Part shown: positions 1 through 9,028 of the stretch, piece by piece
Layout: every line of letters starts with the position of its first letter
Position numbering within the stretch: position 1 is the first letter of the stretch
NCBI GenBank assembly: GCA_029212405.1
Contig: JARGNR010000060.1
Coordinates: 1-32,861, forward strand
Source of the DNA: Saprospiraceae bacterium
GTDB lineage: Bacteria; Bacteroidota; Bacteroidia; Chitinophagales; Saprospiraceae
Reading direction: 5' to 3'
DNA length: 32,861 bases
Program-made: the position numbers and the translations under genes
Notes under the pieces: generated by a model
Database searches by the model: none
Seen by the model: the letters and a program-made list of their open reading frames with translations, nothing else
What the model was told of the DNA's origin: nothing

Positions 1-1
1 A

Positions 2-32
2 ATTGGGGACTCCTTTTCAGGAAATCCCCAAT
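2..32 (-). terminator. Hairpin at the window edge, probable terminator
   Basis: A strong hairpin: ATTGGGGA (2-9) pairs perfectly with TCCCCAAT (25-32). An inner TCCT/AGGA stem closes a TTTC loop. It lies about 70 bases past the stop of the small minus-strand gene ending at 105, so it probably terminates that transcript. The U-tract expected on the minus strand would lie outside the window, so this is unproven. It could instead belong to a plus-strand transcript. Confidence 0.45.
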
Positions 33-104
33 AAAATTACTAACCTTTCACTCCTGTTTTATTAAGGAGGATAAAGAACTAATCGAAATGTAATTTATTT
101 TCTT

Positions 105-266
105 CTATCCATTAAATCCATTTGTACTTGAACATGGGCATAACTTCGTGGGATCGTGATGGCATGGACATAGGTTGTCGTCTTCAAAATAATTCAAAGG
201 CGGATCCGCAGCAAACCAAATAGAACTGCCTAGAACTACCGCAAAAATGAGTGCAATTTTTTTCAT
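105..266 (-). CDS. Small secreted Cys-rich peptide, 53 aa, unknown function
   Basis: I do not recognise this family. The start at 266 gives a classic signal peptide (MKKIALIFAVVLGSS, cleavage near residues 19-20). The longer frame upstream has no plausible N-terminus. The mature part of about 33 residues is acidic and then Cys/His-rich: CPCHH at about 36-40 and CPCSS at about 47-51, two CxC pairs separated by HHDPTKL. The pattern could bind metal or form disulfides; that is inference. It lies 132 bp downstream of the large surface-protein gene on the same strand, but a hairpin with a T-tract sits between them. It may therefore be expressed separately or by read-through. Because it is short, a chance open frame is not excluded, but the signal peptide argues for a real gene. 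Confidence 0.6.
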   Translation of the reverse strand: MKKIALIFAVVLGSSIWFAADPPLNYFEDDNLCPCHHDPTKLCPCSSTNGFNG

Positions 267-287
267 GATTTTAGAATTTAAAAGGTT

Positions 288-331
288 AAAAAATGGGGGA
301 TGAGCCAATTGCTGTGTATAACCCATCCTCC
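288..331 (-). terminator. Terminator-like hairpin between surface-protein gene and small peptide gene
   Basis: Read on the minus strand, GGGAGGATGGG (331-321) pairs imperfectly, with G-U wobbles, with the C-rich arm CTCATCCCCC (304-295). The loop is about 17 nt. The stem is followed by ATTTTTT (294-288). A GC-rich stem plus a T-run 70-110 bases past the stop of the gene ending at 399 fits an intrinsic terminator. It also lies in the leader of the peptide gene starting at 266, so attenuation is an alternative. Confidence 0.45.
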
Positions 332-398
332 CGCATAAACAGGTATTCCGTGATGTTTCAAAACGCAATTGTATGTTCAACGTGTTTTGATTGTATGT

Positions 399-3191
399 TT
401 AATTTTGATTGATAAATTTCACCACTGATTCTGTCCCGTCTTTATCACTCTTTATCTTCAACAACAGCACTCCTGAAGGAGCATTCACAAATTCCGAATC
501 TATCTTTGAAGTATTAGGTCCGAATTTTCCTTTTTTGACGATACGTCCTTGAATATCAATTATTTCAAACGTCCCACTTTCTGCACCAAATGGATTTTCA
601 AACGTTATACTTCCAGAACTTGGATTTGGATACACCATAATTCCTTGATTGTTGTTGCTTTCAAGAAGTCCCAATTCATATTGTTCTCTTTCACCCGGAG
701 ATAACCATTGACCATCAATCAGTTGATCTCTATTCACAACAGTTCTAGTATCTGTATAGGTGTCTTCCACAATATTATTAATTCCTAAGCCATCGATATC
801 GAAGCTTTCTTCCAAAATGTTAACACATCCAGACTCACACAACACTACTACTTCATACAGTCCGGTATTGGTTACGGTAATTTGAGTTCCATCAGCATTG
901 GAGTCCAATATCTCTCCTCCGTTAGAAACTGTCCACTCTACATCTGGATTGCTACATTGATCAACATCAATAGTGATTACATGAGTGATTACAGAATCAA
1001 TGAAATCATCTACAACGATTCCACTATCTTCACAATCAAAAGCAGCGGGAAAAATTCCTCCATTAACGGCTACATCGATTGCCCCTTGACAATTTTGATA
1101 TCCTCCATCATAATCAACAATATCAATCGTGGAAAGACTTTCGGTCGCCAATTGCAATGCTTCTGCAATAGCTGTCGCATTAAAATCATCACAATCCGCA
1201 TCTGTAAACAATAATGTTTTCAGACATTTTGTAGGATCCAATCCATTAATTCTGGTTTTTGGATTAAGGCCTCCCCCATCGATTTCATCATTTACAAAAG
1301 TGAATGCATTATCTACCCATGTACTTCCCCCATATTTTCTAGTAAAATGATAGGGTATTGAATCAAAGTCACTATAGATGTATTGTTGTCTTCTAGATGA
1401 CCATTGAACAACGGCAAATCGTACCAATCCATTGATACTGTCCACACATGCTTGATCGTATCCTTCTTCCTCACTGATAAAACATTGGGTAGTATCCGTA
1501 CACAAGGCATTCAAATCGGTCATCAAGTTGAAAATAGTACACTCCATATTCTCCCACTCGTCTGTCATAACACTTCCTGATTCGTCCACCATAAACAAGA
1601 AATCACATTCACAAGTGGTTTCAATATTGGTTTCGATATTACTTGATAATTCACAACATGTTCCTCCATCAAGACAAGAATAATTGTTGTCGGGGCTGCA
1701 AGAAAAAATTTGACCACACAGATCATCACTCACATTCGTTTGACACCAATCCGCTACAAACAAATTCTGACAAAATGATTGATTGTTTACTTCATAACCA
1801 CTTTGCGGAGCTCCTGCAGTCACAGAAAAATTGGTAAAACGGTGTCTTAAATTTCCTCCATTCGTCCAATCTGGATCCACAGTTATAACACTATTGGTAA
1901 AATCAAATACAGTGAAATCAGAAAATCGAATCTGTCCTACCTGGTCTTCTGACACGCTTTTAAATGCAATCACATCCGAAGCAAAAGGCACACAATTGTC
2001 AATGATTTTGATGTTGACATTATTACAATCTTGAATTCTCAAAGGCAAATCAAAGCTGAATTCGTTGGCTGCATTGTTTTCGAATTGAGAATGACGCACT
2101 TCATTGATCCGTTGGGACCATCTAGTTTCCTTCCCATTGTAAGCTGTTACTGATCCTTCATTACTGTTTTGGTGAAAGGCAATCGCTCCTCTGAGTTCTA
2201 TGAAATCCGCAGGAATATACTTCCCATTCTCAACAAATGTTGAAGAATCGACTTTAGAACATTTTGCATTGACAAATACGACTCCTGTTCTCGCATTTTT
2301 ATAAAAATAACTGTTGTTCATTTTTACAACTTGAGAAGGATTAAAATCTCTATCGTCGGTAATATGAATAGCATCTCCACCTGCAGATTTCTCAAATCGA
2401 ATGTTGTGCACTGAAAAATTATCTACCCCGTGCAAAGCAATTAAGTGTCTGCCTTCCAGGCTAAATGGGCACCAAACAATAATATCTCGATTACAAACAT
2501 AATCGTTGTAATCACAATTGGCCTCGACTTTTGGGAAATTGTTATTTACAATTAAGTTTGGATTTGCATTATCATCGTAATAAGGATTTGCATCTCCATC
2601 AGAATACACATAATTGGGTTCATCATTCGCATTCAAATAAGGCTCTCCATCACCGTCTGCAGCAACTAAATATCCTTGTTCGGGGATATCTTCATAATTG
2701 GGTTTTCCTGCACTAATCGTGGGTTGATCTCCCAGTTCACAGATATCATATTCCCCTCTAATGACGATGTTTCTTACATCATTCCCATCAAACGTAAATA
2801 CAGATTGACTGCAATCCGAAAAACCACCTTGTACCCCTTGGAGGGTTACCCCTTGTTCCAGGATTATTTCTTTGTCTTGGATGTTTGAAAAAACGGTGGG
2901 AGACACAAAAAATGTCACATTTCCGTACGATCCAGAACTAGAAGAGGAAAAGTAGGTGTTTTTAATTCTAATTCTGCAATTGGCAAGAATGGCACTTTTC
3001 AATTCATTTGTAATATTGGTCCCGTGCTGAAAAGTCAATTCGGTTTCCTGTTGGCATTGTGGTGGGTCTATCGTAAGCAGATCACAATTGCATTGACCGT
3101 TTAAATTGGTGTTTAAACACAAGAGAACAAATGCCATAAAACAGCATTGAACCCAATTAAATTGGTTGTTAAATAATAAAATTTTTCTCAT
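399..3191 (-). CDS. Secreted beta-helix / von Willebrand factor A / T9SS surface protein, 930 aa
   Basis: Probably a cell-surface or secreted protein. Order of parts: N-terminal signal region (residues 1-32, hydrophobic FMAFVLLCL, ending at NGQC); a pectate-lyase-like parallel beta-helix (about 40-480) with many N/V/I rungs; a Cys-rich linker (about 495-532); a vWA domain (about 530-735) with the MIDAS motif DESGS at 536-540, a GGST segment and FTDAD; an Ig/PKD-like stretch (about 745-800); and a type A T9SS sorting domain from about 852 (VYPNPSSG) to the end. Residues about 178-215 are two 19-residue Asp/Asn/Tyr-rich repeats. vWA domains usually bind ligands through a divalent cation; the fused helix may bind carbohydrate. 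A TGTTTACCTTTTT element lies about 60 bp upstream. The ligand is unknown. Confidence 0.88.
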   Translation of the reverse strand: MRKILLFNNQFNWVQCCFMAFVLLCLNTNLNGQCNCDLLTIDPPQCQQETELTFQHGTNITNELKSAILANCRIRIKNTYFSSSSSGSYGNVTFFVSPTVFSNIQDKEIILEQGVTLQGVQGGFSDCSQSVFTFDGNDVRNIVIRGEYDICELGDQPTISAGKPNYEDIPEQGYLVAADGDGEPYLNANDEPNYVYSDGDANPYYDDNANPNLIVNNNFPKVEANCDYNDYVCNRDIIVWCPFSLEGRHLIALHGVDNFSVHNIRFEKSAGGDAIHITDDRDFNPSQVVKMNNSYFYKNARTGVVFVNAKCSKVDSSTFVENGKYIPADFIELRGAIAFHQNSNEGSVTAYNGKETRWSQRINEVRHSQFENNAANEFSFDLPLRIQDCNNVNIKIIDNCVPFASDVIAFKSVSEDQVGQIRFSDFTVFDFTNSVITVDPDWTNGGNLRHRFTNFSVTAGAPQSGYEVNNQSFCQNLFVADWCQTNVSDDLCGQIFSCSPDNNYSCLDGGTCCELSSNIETNIETTCECDFLFMVDESGSVMTDEWENMECTIFNLMTDLNALCTDTTQCFISEEEGYDQACVDSINGLVRFAVVQWSSRRQQYIYSDFDSIPYHFTRKYGGSTWVDNAFTFVNDEIDGGGLNPKTRINGLDPTKCLKTLLFTDADCDDFNATAIAEALQLATESLSTIDIVDYDGGYQNCQGAIDVAVNGGIFPAAFDCEDSGIVVDDFIDSVITHVITIDVDQCSNPDVEWTVSNGGEILDSNADGTQITVTNTGLYEVVVLCESGCVNILEESFDIDGLGINNIVEDTYTDTRTVVNRDQLIDGQWLSPGEREQYELGLLESNNNQGIMVYPNPSSGSITFENPFGAESGTFEIIDIQGRIVKKGKFGPNTSKIDSEFVNAPSGVLLLKIKSDKDGTESVVKFINQN
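2547..2660 (-). repeat. Two tandem 19-residue DGD/NPY repeats inside the beta-helix protein
   Basis: Encoded residues about 178-215 form two 19-residue units. The first begins ADGDGEPYLNAND and the second SDGDANPYYDDNA, aligned on the DGD and PY positions. The Asp/Asn-rich DxD pattern resembles calcium-binding loops, but no full EF-hand or dockerin motif is present. The repeat probably forms a surface insertion on the helix. Confidence 0.55.
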
Positions 3192-3243
3192 GATAATTGA
3201 TTTTGGTTTAACAAAAGATTTACGTCTAATTATCTATGAGGTT

Positions 3244-3262
3244 AAAAAAAGGTAAACACACT
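3244..3262 (-). promoter_or_regulatory. TGTTTACCTTTTT element upstream of the beta-helix/vWA gene
   Basis: On the minus strand this reads GTGTGTTTACCTTTTTTT, about 60 bases before the start at 3191 and in the direction of transcription. The 13-mer core recurs exactly at 3451-3463 and 17205-17217, both upstream of secreted-protein genes. It could be an activator site or the upstream box of an ECF-type promoter. Its role is inferred only from recurrence and position. Confidence 0.45.
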
Positions 3263-3447
3263 TGAATGATTCCTTCGACCAAATTAAAAGTACTATTTTC
3301 ACTCAAGGGCCTTAATTTTATGGGCTTAGGAGCGCATTAAAAAAAGAAATAAAATAATAAATGATTATTCATTCTGGCGAGTCCCGTTAGGATATCTTGA
3401 AACAATACAGAAAACAATTCATTTGAAAAAAAAAATATTTATCCGCT

Positions 3448-3464
3448 AAGTGTTTACCTTTTTA
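3448..3464 (+). promoter_or_regulatory. TGTTTACCTTTTT element upstream of the subtilase gene
   Basis: The plus-strand AAGTGTTTACCTTTTTA contains the same 13-mer core as the copies at 3246-3258 (minus) and 17205-17217. It points toward the subtilase gene at 3790, about 330 bases away. That is far for a core promoter unless the leader is long. Confidence 0.4.
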
Positions 3465-3789
3465 AAATACGTGCATAATAAAACGATAATAGCTTACTCA
3501 CCAACTAAAACAGAAAAGTATGAATACTGAATTTAACTGACCTCAGCTACTCACATTTTGAAGAATAGTAGTCACAGAAGTTTATTAATTGGGTATATAG
3601 CCCATAAAATGACAAGTACTTTACAAAAATTGCTGATAGTACAATTCCCAAATTCTAAGATTTTATAAAATGACTATTTTACCTTCAAAGTAACCGATAG
3701 CAGAAGATTACACCCAATGGGTTGCTGCAGTGAGCAACTCACAACCTTAATTTATTAAAAAACACCAATTCATTCATAAACAGGAAAAA

Positions 3790-5334
3790 ATGAAAATGAT
3801 AACAAAAACAATACTTACAACCCTTGTCATGGTCGCATTGGCCACAACAAGTTTGCTCTCCCAAGTGGGCATAGCACCCTATGCCGACCGATCTTATTTG
3901 ATCAAATTTGAACCCGGCACAACACAAGCTGAAATCAATCAAGCTATGATAGATTTGCAAAGTGATGAGGTATGGGTAAGTCCCCTAACCGGAACACGTA
4001 AATGGGAAATGAGTCTAAATGTGGACTTCCCTTATTACAACCAAGCGCTTGGAATAGAAATACTTGATATTAATGAACAAAAAGAAGGTGCGTCAGGAAG
4101 GCCAAAAGTGGACGATGCAGATCTCAATTATTATTATACCATAGATCCCTTATCAACTAACCCTGGTAGTACTTCTCAAAATTATTGTTATGAGTATACC
4201 GGCCGAACTAGAGAACGATCTGATATAAAGGTTGCCATTTTGGATACAGGCTTTGAAGGAAGCTCGTATGGTGTGGTACCAGTTGCCCAATGGAACTATG
4301 TAGATGGCAATGCAATGGCACGTGATTTTAATGGACATGGCACCCATGTTTTTTCAATCATTGAGAGCACATACGCTGAATTAACAAATTTACATCCCAA
4401 TACAATTTCTTGGGATATTAGAAAAACACATGATGACGATGGCTATGGTGAACTTGCAAATATTATTCTTGCTCTAGAAGAAGCAGTCGTAGATGGGGCA
4501 GATATTATCAACATGAGTACCAGTTATTATGATAGCGAAGATGGCGAAGTCCAAGATATGGTCAAAGATGTGATTGACATAATCGAACAAAATAATGTAT
4601 TGATTGTGGCCTCAGCCGGAAATGAAGCTACTGAATTGGATAAAACGAATGGTCCAAATTGTTTTCCTTCAGAATTTTCAACATACAACTTGTTGACAGT
4701 TGCTGCATTTGATTGTGAAGAACAAGTATTGGCAGAATACAGCAATTATGGTCTATACTCCATAGATGTAACTGCACCTGGAAATAAGATAGCAGGGTAT
4801 GTGGATAGTGATTTTAATCTAGAATATAAATCAGGTACGTCACAAGCTACTGCAATTGTTTCAGGAGTTGCTGCTTTTTTAGGAAGAAATCAAACGGCAT
4901 TTGATTATCAGGAAGTGAAGTGTGCGATTTTGAGTGGAGCAGATTATAAATCTGATTTACAAGGTAAAATTCTGACTTATGGCTTTATAAATGCCAAAGA
5001 AGCTCAAAAATTAATTAAAGATGGATGCACGGAAATTATTGATGAACCTGGACATGGCTGGGGAGGAGATGGCAGAAATGATAATACTTCAATTGCTAGT
5101 TCAGAAACACTTTTCCCAAATCCTGCGAATAATCTTGTCTCATTAAAATTTGATGTTATTCAACCACAAATTAATGTGCAAATTATGGATTCAAGAGGAC
5201 AAGTGTTGTCTCAAAAGAAATCATTGAATTCAAACCAAATTGAAATTGCTATTGATCAACTATCGAGTGGCATGTATTTCTTACAATATGAAACACCAAA
5301 TAAAACTGGTCAAAAAACATTTGTAAAAATCTAA
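3790..5334 (+). CDS. Secreted subtilisin-like (S8) serine protease with T9SS sorting domain, 514 aa
   Basis: An endopeptidase expected outside the cell or on its surface. The signal peptide is residues 1-24 (MKMITKTILTTLVMVALAT, ending at LLSQ). A short prodomain-like region is followed by the peptidase domain (about 140-405), with all elements present: Asp152 in AILDTG, His183 in GHGTH, oxyanion Asn278 in SAGN and Ser351 in SGTSQA. A Gly-rich linker (GHGWGGDGR) leads to a type A T9SS domain from about 441 (LFPNPANN) to the C-terminal FVKI. An 11-bp-stem terminator follows directly, so it is transcribed separately from the CHAT gene downstream. SGTSQA instead of the commoner GTSMA is a tolerated variant. 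Start chosen for the signal peptide; the only ribosome-binding hint is GGAAAAA. Confidence 0.92.
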   Translation: MKMITKTILTTLVMVALATTSLLSQVGIAPYADRSYLIKFEPGTTQAEINQAMIDLQSDEVWVSPLTGTRKWEMSLNVDFPYYNQALGIEILDINEQKEGASGRPKVDDADLNYYYTIDPLSTNPGSTSQNYCYEYTGRTRERSDIKVAILDTGFEGSSYGVVPVAQWNYVDGNAMARDFNGHGTHVFSIIESTYAELTNLHPNTISWDIRKTHDDDGYGELANIILALEEAVVDGADIINMSTSYYDSEDGEVQDMVKDVIDIIEQNNVLIVASAGNEATELDKTNGPNCFPSEFSTYNLLTVAAFDCEEQVLAEYSNYGLYSIDVTAPGNKIAGYVDSDFNLEYKSGTSQATAIVSGVAAFLGRNQTAFDYQEVKCAILSGADYKSDLQGKILTYGFINAKEAQKLIKDGCTEIIDEPGHGWGGDGRNDNTSIASSETLFPNPANNLVSLKFDVIQPQINVQIMDSRGQVLSQKKSLNSNQIEIAIDQLSSGMYFLQYETPNKTGQKTFVKI

Positions 5335-5356
5335 AGCAGTATAAAAATCCAACTTC

Positions 5357-5388
5357 AATAGCCCATGTCTTTCGCATGGGCTATTTTA
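5357..5388 (+). terminator. Rho-independent terminator after the subtilase gene
   Basis: AATAGCCCATG (5357-5367) pairs perfectly with CATGGGCTATT (5375-5385) around a 7-nt loop. It is followed by TTA and further T-rich sequence. It lies 23 bases past the subtilase stop and separates that gene from the TPR-CHAT gene. Confidence 0.85.
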
Positions 5389-5429
5389 TTATTTACTACC
5401 TTCATTGTCCATATTGAAAAGATCTAAAC

Positions 5430-8246
5430 ATGAAACATATTCGTATTTTATTGATTTTTACAACTTTCCTTTTTGCTATAAATCTACAAAGTCAAGAAAG
5501 TTCAAAAAATTATGGTTCGAAAGAGTTTGAAGACTTTTTCTCGGAAATCAGTAATTATTTGAGAAATTATGAATTAGTGAAGGCGCAATCCGTATTAGAT
5601 GATTTCAAAACAAGAAATTTATCCCAATTAGATTGTAACCAAAAAGCGTTGCTTTATCAAAGACAAGGTGCAATTTATTTTAGCAAAGAAGATGATACCA
5701 ATGCCTTAAAGTATTGGTTGGATTCCACACTTTTTTATTGGCAAAAATGTGACATTAAAAGTGAATATCATTACGCATTAACCCAAGCCAACATAGGAAA
5801 TTCCTATAGATTTTTGAGCCAATATGCCAAGGCATCTATGTACTTGAATAAAGCCGCTCAATTATGGGAACAAATTGAAGATTTAGACAAAGGATGGCAC
5901 GCACGCAAATTATTGGATAATGCTAGTTTCTTCACCAATATAGGAGATGGGTATAATGCTAATTTAATATTTGATCGAGTAGAAAACCTATTACCAGAGC
6001 TTAAAGATAAAGAGCTGCAAGCAAATTATTATAAAATGAAAGGTTTTGATTTATATTCTTCTAATCAATTTGAAGATGCCATTGCAAGTTGTAAGAATGC
6101 CATTGTCTTTTATAAAAGCGATGAAAAAAAGTTCTTTCGTGATCTAGTAGTATGCTATTTTAATTCTGCGCTTTCAAATTTGGACTTAGGAAATTACACT
6201 CAATGTTCGAATCAATTAGATTCTATGAAGTTGCTGTTTGATAAATATGAATATACCAAAATGTTCTCAAGGTATCAAAATGCTAAAGCAATTACATACA
6301 AACATTTAGGAGATTATGTAGCAGCTAAAAAAACTGTTCTCTCTCAAATCCAAGATCTTGAAAATTCAGCAACAGTTGATATCAAACGACTTTCATTTGG
6401 ATATGAAAACCTAGCAGACATATTGGTAAAAGAAGGCAAATATGAAGAAGCATTTGCACGATACAATAAAGCAAGAGATCTTTATTTACCCCCTAACAGC
6501 AGCTACGAATCATTAATAAATAACTCCAACCAATCTATTCTAAACCCTATAAATTTTGCAACATGTCTCAACCAAATAGCCATAACAAAAAATTTACAAT
6601 ATCAACAAACTGGGGACTCCAAATTTCTTGAAGAAGCAGCCGACATCTATGAAGAAATCAAAATCGTCTTTGATCGAGATCGATTGTCCACCTATAATGA
6701 AGTCAAAAAATCTATCGCTTCTGATAAAATCAAACAGCTGTATCAAGAGGCTGTAAAAACATATGTGTCACTTTATAAGCAAACACATCAAAATGAATAC
6801 CTCGAACTGGCGTATCAATATGCATCTACCAACAAGTCTCTCCTGCAAAAAGAAAAAGCGATAAACAACAAAGTATTTCGAGAACTACTTCCTGATTCTT
6901 TGTCTCAACAGGAAGCCTTATTTGTCCGGAATATAAATAGAACCTATAGCAGAATTCAGAATAATACAGACTTCCTTCAAAAAGATTCTTTGTACAGTGC
7001 CTTGAGTTTGGTACAAAGTGAATATGAAGCCTTTGTAAAAAACATTGGAGAAAGATATCCTAAATACTATGCTGATATTTATGCAGAAGTGAGTCCTCTC
7101 ACTATTCAACAAGTACAAAATAATCTACAGGCAGGAGATTTATTGCTCGATTATTATTTTGGGAGTGATTCCCTCTATTGTTTTGCGATCACCCAACAAG
7201 AATGTCAACTTACTTCTACCCTTGCCGATAATGTACTTCTCTCCGATATCAACCAGGCAAGAGACAACCTGGAAGATGGTAATGAAACCCGAAAAGAATT
7301 ACTCCAAAAACTCTATCGTGTATTAGTGAAGCCTCATACCCATGGGAAGGAGCAACGATTAAAAATTATTGGGGACGATCAATTGCTAAAACTCCCTTTT
7401 GAAGCGCTTTTAAATGGTCAGGAATATTTGATCCAACGCTATCCTATTTCCTATTTGCTTTCCAACAATGATTTGGAGAATGCAACAAAAAAAATAGACT
7501 ATACAATGGATTATGTGGGATTCGGGAGCACCTATTCTGATCAACTCAATTCTTCGTTGGTCAATGTTATTTCAAAAGACTTTTTACCCTTGTCCCAATT
7601 GTCAAAAGCTCCACAAGAAATCGAATCATCCAATTTGATATGGGGCGGTTCTACATTTATAAATCAGTCTGCGAATAAAGAAAATTTCATAGCAAAGGCA
7701 AATTCTTCTTCTATTTTGCACATTGCCATGCATGGAATAATCAATACCAAATTTCCAGAGCAATCTGCATTAATTTTTGATGACCGAAAAGAGGAATGCA
7801 TCCTGAAAGTAAACGAAATCTATCAAATGAATTTGGAAAATGAGTTGGTTATTCTTTCTTCTTGTGACAGTGGTTCTGGAAAGATTTATAGTGCAGAAGG
7901 TACTCAGAGTTTGGCCAGAGGATTTGCTGTGGCTGGAGCACCTGCTATTGTATCCAGTCTTTGGGCCGCCTACGATGATCCAACTTCAAAAATCATGGCT
8001 TCGTTTAATGAGAACCTAGCGAATGGAGAAGATAAGGATGTAGCATTACAAAAGGCTAAACTTACTTACTTAGAAACGGCTTTCCCTACTTTGAAGGCAC
8101 CAAAATATTGGTCCAATATCGTTTTGATTGGAGATACATCGCCTATGAGTATTGCAGAAGCTTCTCCTATGTGGATGTATTTGGCGATTGGTTTGGTTCT
8201 ATTGTTTGGAATATTCCTTGGGGTTCGAAAAATTAAATCCAACTAA
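5430..8246 (+). CDS. TPR-CHAT caspase-like protein, signal peptide and C-terminal membrane anchor, 938 aa
   Basis: CHAT domains are clan CD (caspase/separase-like) folds; several are proteases. Seen here: a signal peptide at 1-21 (LLIFTTFLFAINLQSQ), TPR-type helical pairs over about 30-470, a helical connector, and the CHAT domain over about 640-905 with the expected dyad, His768 in HIAMHG and Cys812 in LSSCDSG, both intact. A transmembrane helix (914-932) then leads to a basic tail RKIKSN. The predicted topology is TPR and CHAT in the periplasm, with only the last residues in the cytoplasm. The gene converges (20-bp gap) on an anti-sigma/sigma pair whose membrane protein also has a periplasmic TPR region. 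Function as a protease acting on that protein is inference. The intact dyad supports catalysis but no substrate is known. Confidence 0.88.
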   Translation: MKHIRILLIFTTFLFAINLQSQESSKNYGSKEFEDFFSEISNYLRNYELVKAQSVLDDFKTRNLSQLDCNQKALLYQRQGAIYFSKEDDTNALKYWLDSTLFYWQKCDIKSEYHYALTQANIGNSYRFLSQYAKASMYLNKAAQLWEQIEDLDKGWHARKLLDNASFFTNIGDGYNANLIFDRVENLLPELKDKELQANYYKMKGFDLYSSNQFEDAIASCKNAIVFYKSDEKKFFRDLVVCYFNSALSNLDLGNYTQCSNQLDSMKLLFDKYEYTKMFSRYQNAKAITYKHLGDYVAAKKTVLSQIQDLENSATVDIKRLSFGYENLADILVKEGKYEEAFARYNKARDLYLPPNSSYESLINNSNQSILNPINFATCLNQIAITKNLQYQQTGDSKFLEEAADIYEEIKIVFDRDRLSTYNEVKKSIASDKIKQLYQEAVKTYVSLYKQTHQNEYLELAYQYASTNKSLLQKEKAINNKVFRELLPDSLSQQEALFVRNINRTYSRIQNNTDFLQKDSLYSALSLVQSEYEAFVKNIGERYPKYYADIYAEVSPLTIQQVQNNLQAGDLLLDYYFGSDSLYCFAITQQECQLTSTLADNVLLSDINQARDNLEDGNETRKELLQKLYRVLVKPHTHGKEQRLKIIGDDQLLKLPFEALLNGQEYLIQRYPISYLLSNNDLENATKKIDYTMDYVGFGSTYSDQLNSSLVNVISKDFLPLSQLSKAPQEIESSNLIWGGSTFINQSANKENFIAKANSSSILHIAMHGIINTKFPEQSALIFDDRKEECILKVNEIYQMNLENELVILSSCDSGSGKIYSAEGTQSLARGFAVAGAPAIVSSLWAAYDDPTSKIMASFNENLANGEDKDVALQKAKLTYLETAFPTLKAPKYWSNIVLIGDTSPMSIAEASPMWMYLAIGLVLLFGIFLGVRKIKSN

Positions 8247-8266
8247 TTATATATTAAGACTATTAA

Positions 8267-9028
8267 CTATAAAGTTGACTTTAAATCTTTGGCTTTGGCA
8301 TAGAAAAGGTGCGCCTTGTTGTTCAATATTTCATCTAAACCTTGTGAAAACTCTTCTGTTTCTTGAAGTTTGTAATGAACCAGTACAGAATACCATTCGG
8401 CTACTTGCTTTACATCTGTAGCATTTGATTCTTTTACTTGATCAAAATAAGTCTTTGCTTTATCAAATTGACTCGTTTCCATTGCGCAGACTCCTATGTA
8501 CAAATTCACATTCGGGTCATTCATATTTAATGCTTCAAACTCTGTGAGTGCAGCCGTATACTTTCCATTTCTATATAAGTCCATGGCAGATTTGAGCACG
8601 GTATATGCTTCATCCTCTTTTCCTCTTTTGATTTCCGTTGCTGGATATGTTTGATAGGCTTGAGCATAAATCTCATCGGAAGAAAGTGTGGTATTAGAGC
8701 TCCACTGAAAGACCATCACTGCTGCAATTAATAGTACAAGAACCGCTGCATATTTTAAATATTTACCTATCCCTATTACTTTGGTTTTTGTAATAGGCTT
8801 TACCGTTTCTTTTGCTTTCTCCACCTCGGTTTCAAAAGTCAAAATCTTTTCTTTTAGTGATGCATTTGCTTCATCTTGCAAAGCTCCCAAAACGGACAAC
8901 TGCGTGACCACTTCTAGTTTGAACTCTTCATTTTTCATGTTTTCTTCAAATCGCAACCGATTTCCTTCGGTTAGGTTATCATTCAAGTAATCTTGAATTA
9001 ATGAATATTCTTCGTCTGTGAATTTCAT
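8267..9028 (-). CDS. Anti-sigma-factor-like membrane protein with periplasmic TPRs, 253 aa
   Basis: The likely partner of the ECF sigma factor encoded just upstream: the two genes overlap by ATGA (9025-9028), which suggests translational coupling. The N-terminal cytoplasmic part (1-85) begins DEEYSLIQDYLNDNLTE and continues with FEENMKNEEF, the acidic helical pattern seen at the N-terminus of many Bacteroidota anti-sigma proteins. There is no zinc-binding HxxxCxxC. A single transmembrane helix spans 90-108. The outer part (about 120-253) has TPR-like helices (YRNGKYTAALTEFEAL, FDKAKTYFDQV). The TPR sensor in place of the usual FecR-type domain is notable beside a TPR-CHAT protein. The anti-sigma role is inferred from context and topology. 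Confidence 0.75.
   Translation of the reverse strand: MKFTDEEYSLIQDYLNDNLTEGNRLRFEENMKNEEFKLEVVTQLSVLGALQDEANASLKEKILTFETEVEKAKETVKPITKTKVIGIGKYLKYAAVLVLLIAAVMVFQWSSNTTLSSDEIYAQAYQTYPATEIKRGKEDEAYTVLKSAMDLYRNGKYTAALTEFEALNMNDPNVNLYIGVCAMETSQFDKAKTYFDQVKESNATDVKQVAEWYSVLVHYKLQETEEFSQGLDEILNNKAHLFYAKAKDLKSTL

Larger units (their letters stand above)
3192..3789. other. Divergent intergenic region between two secreted-protein genes
   Basis: No convincing gene lies in this 598-bp AT-rich stretch. It separates the minus-strand surface protein from the plus-strand subtilase. It carries two inverted copies of TGTTTACCTTTTT (3246-3258 minus, 3451-3463 plus), each pointing toward its own flanking gene, and a near-palindrome TGGGTATATAGCCCA around 3590-3604. 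The distance from the plus-strand copy to the ATG at 3790 implies a long leader or another promoter nearer the gene. Confidence 0.6.

Noticed and set aside
8270-8283. Palindrome TAAAGTTGACTTTA at the junction of the CHAT and anti-sigma genes
   Set aside because: AT-rich and weak, with no T-tract of useful length; it overlaps the end of the minus-strand gene and can arise by chance, so I did not call it a terminator.
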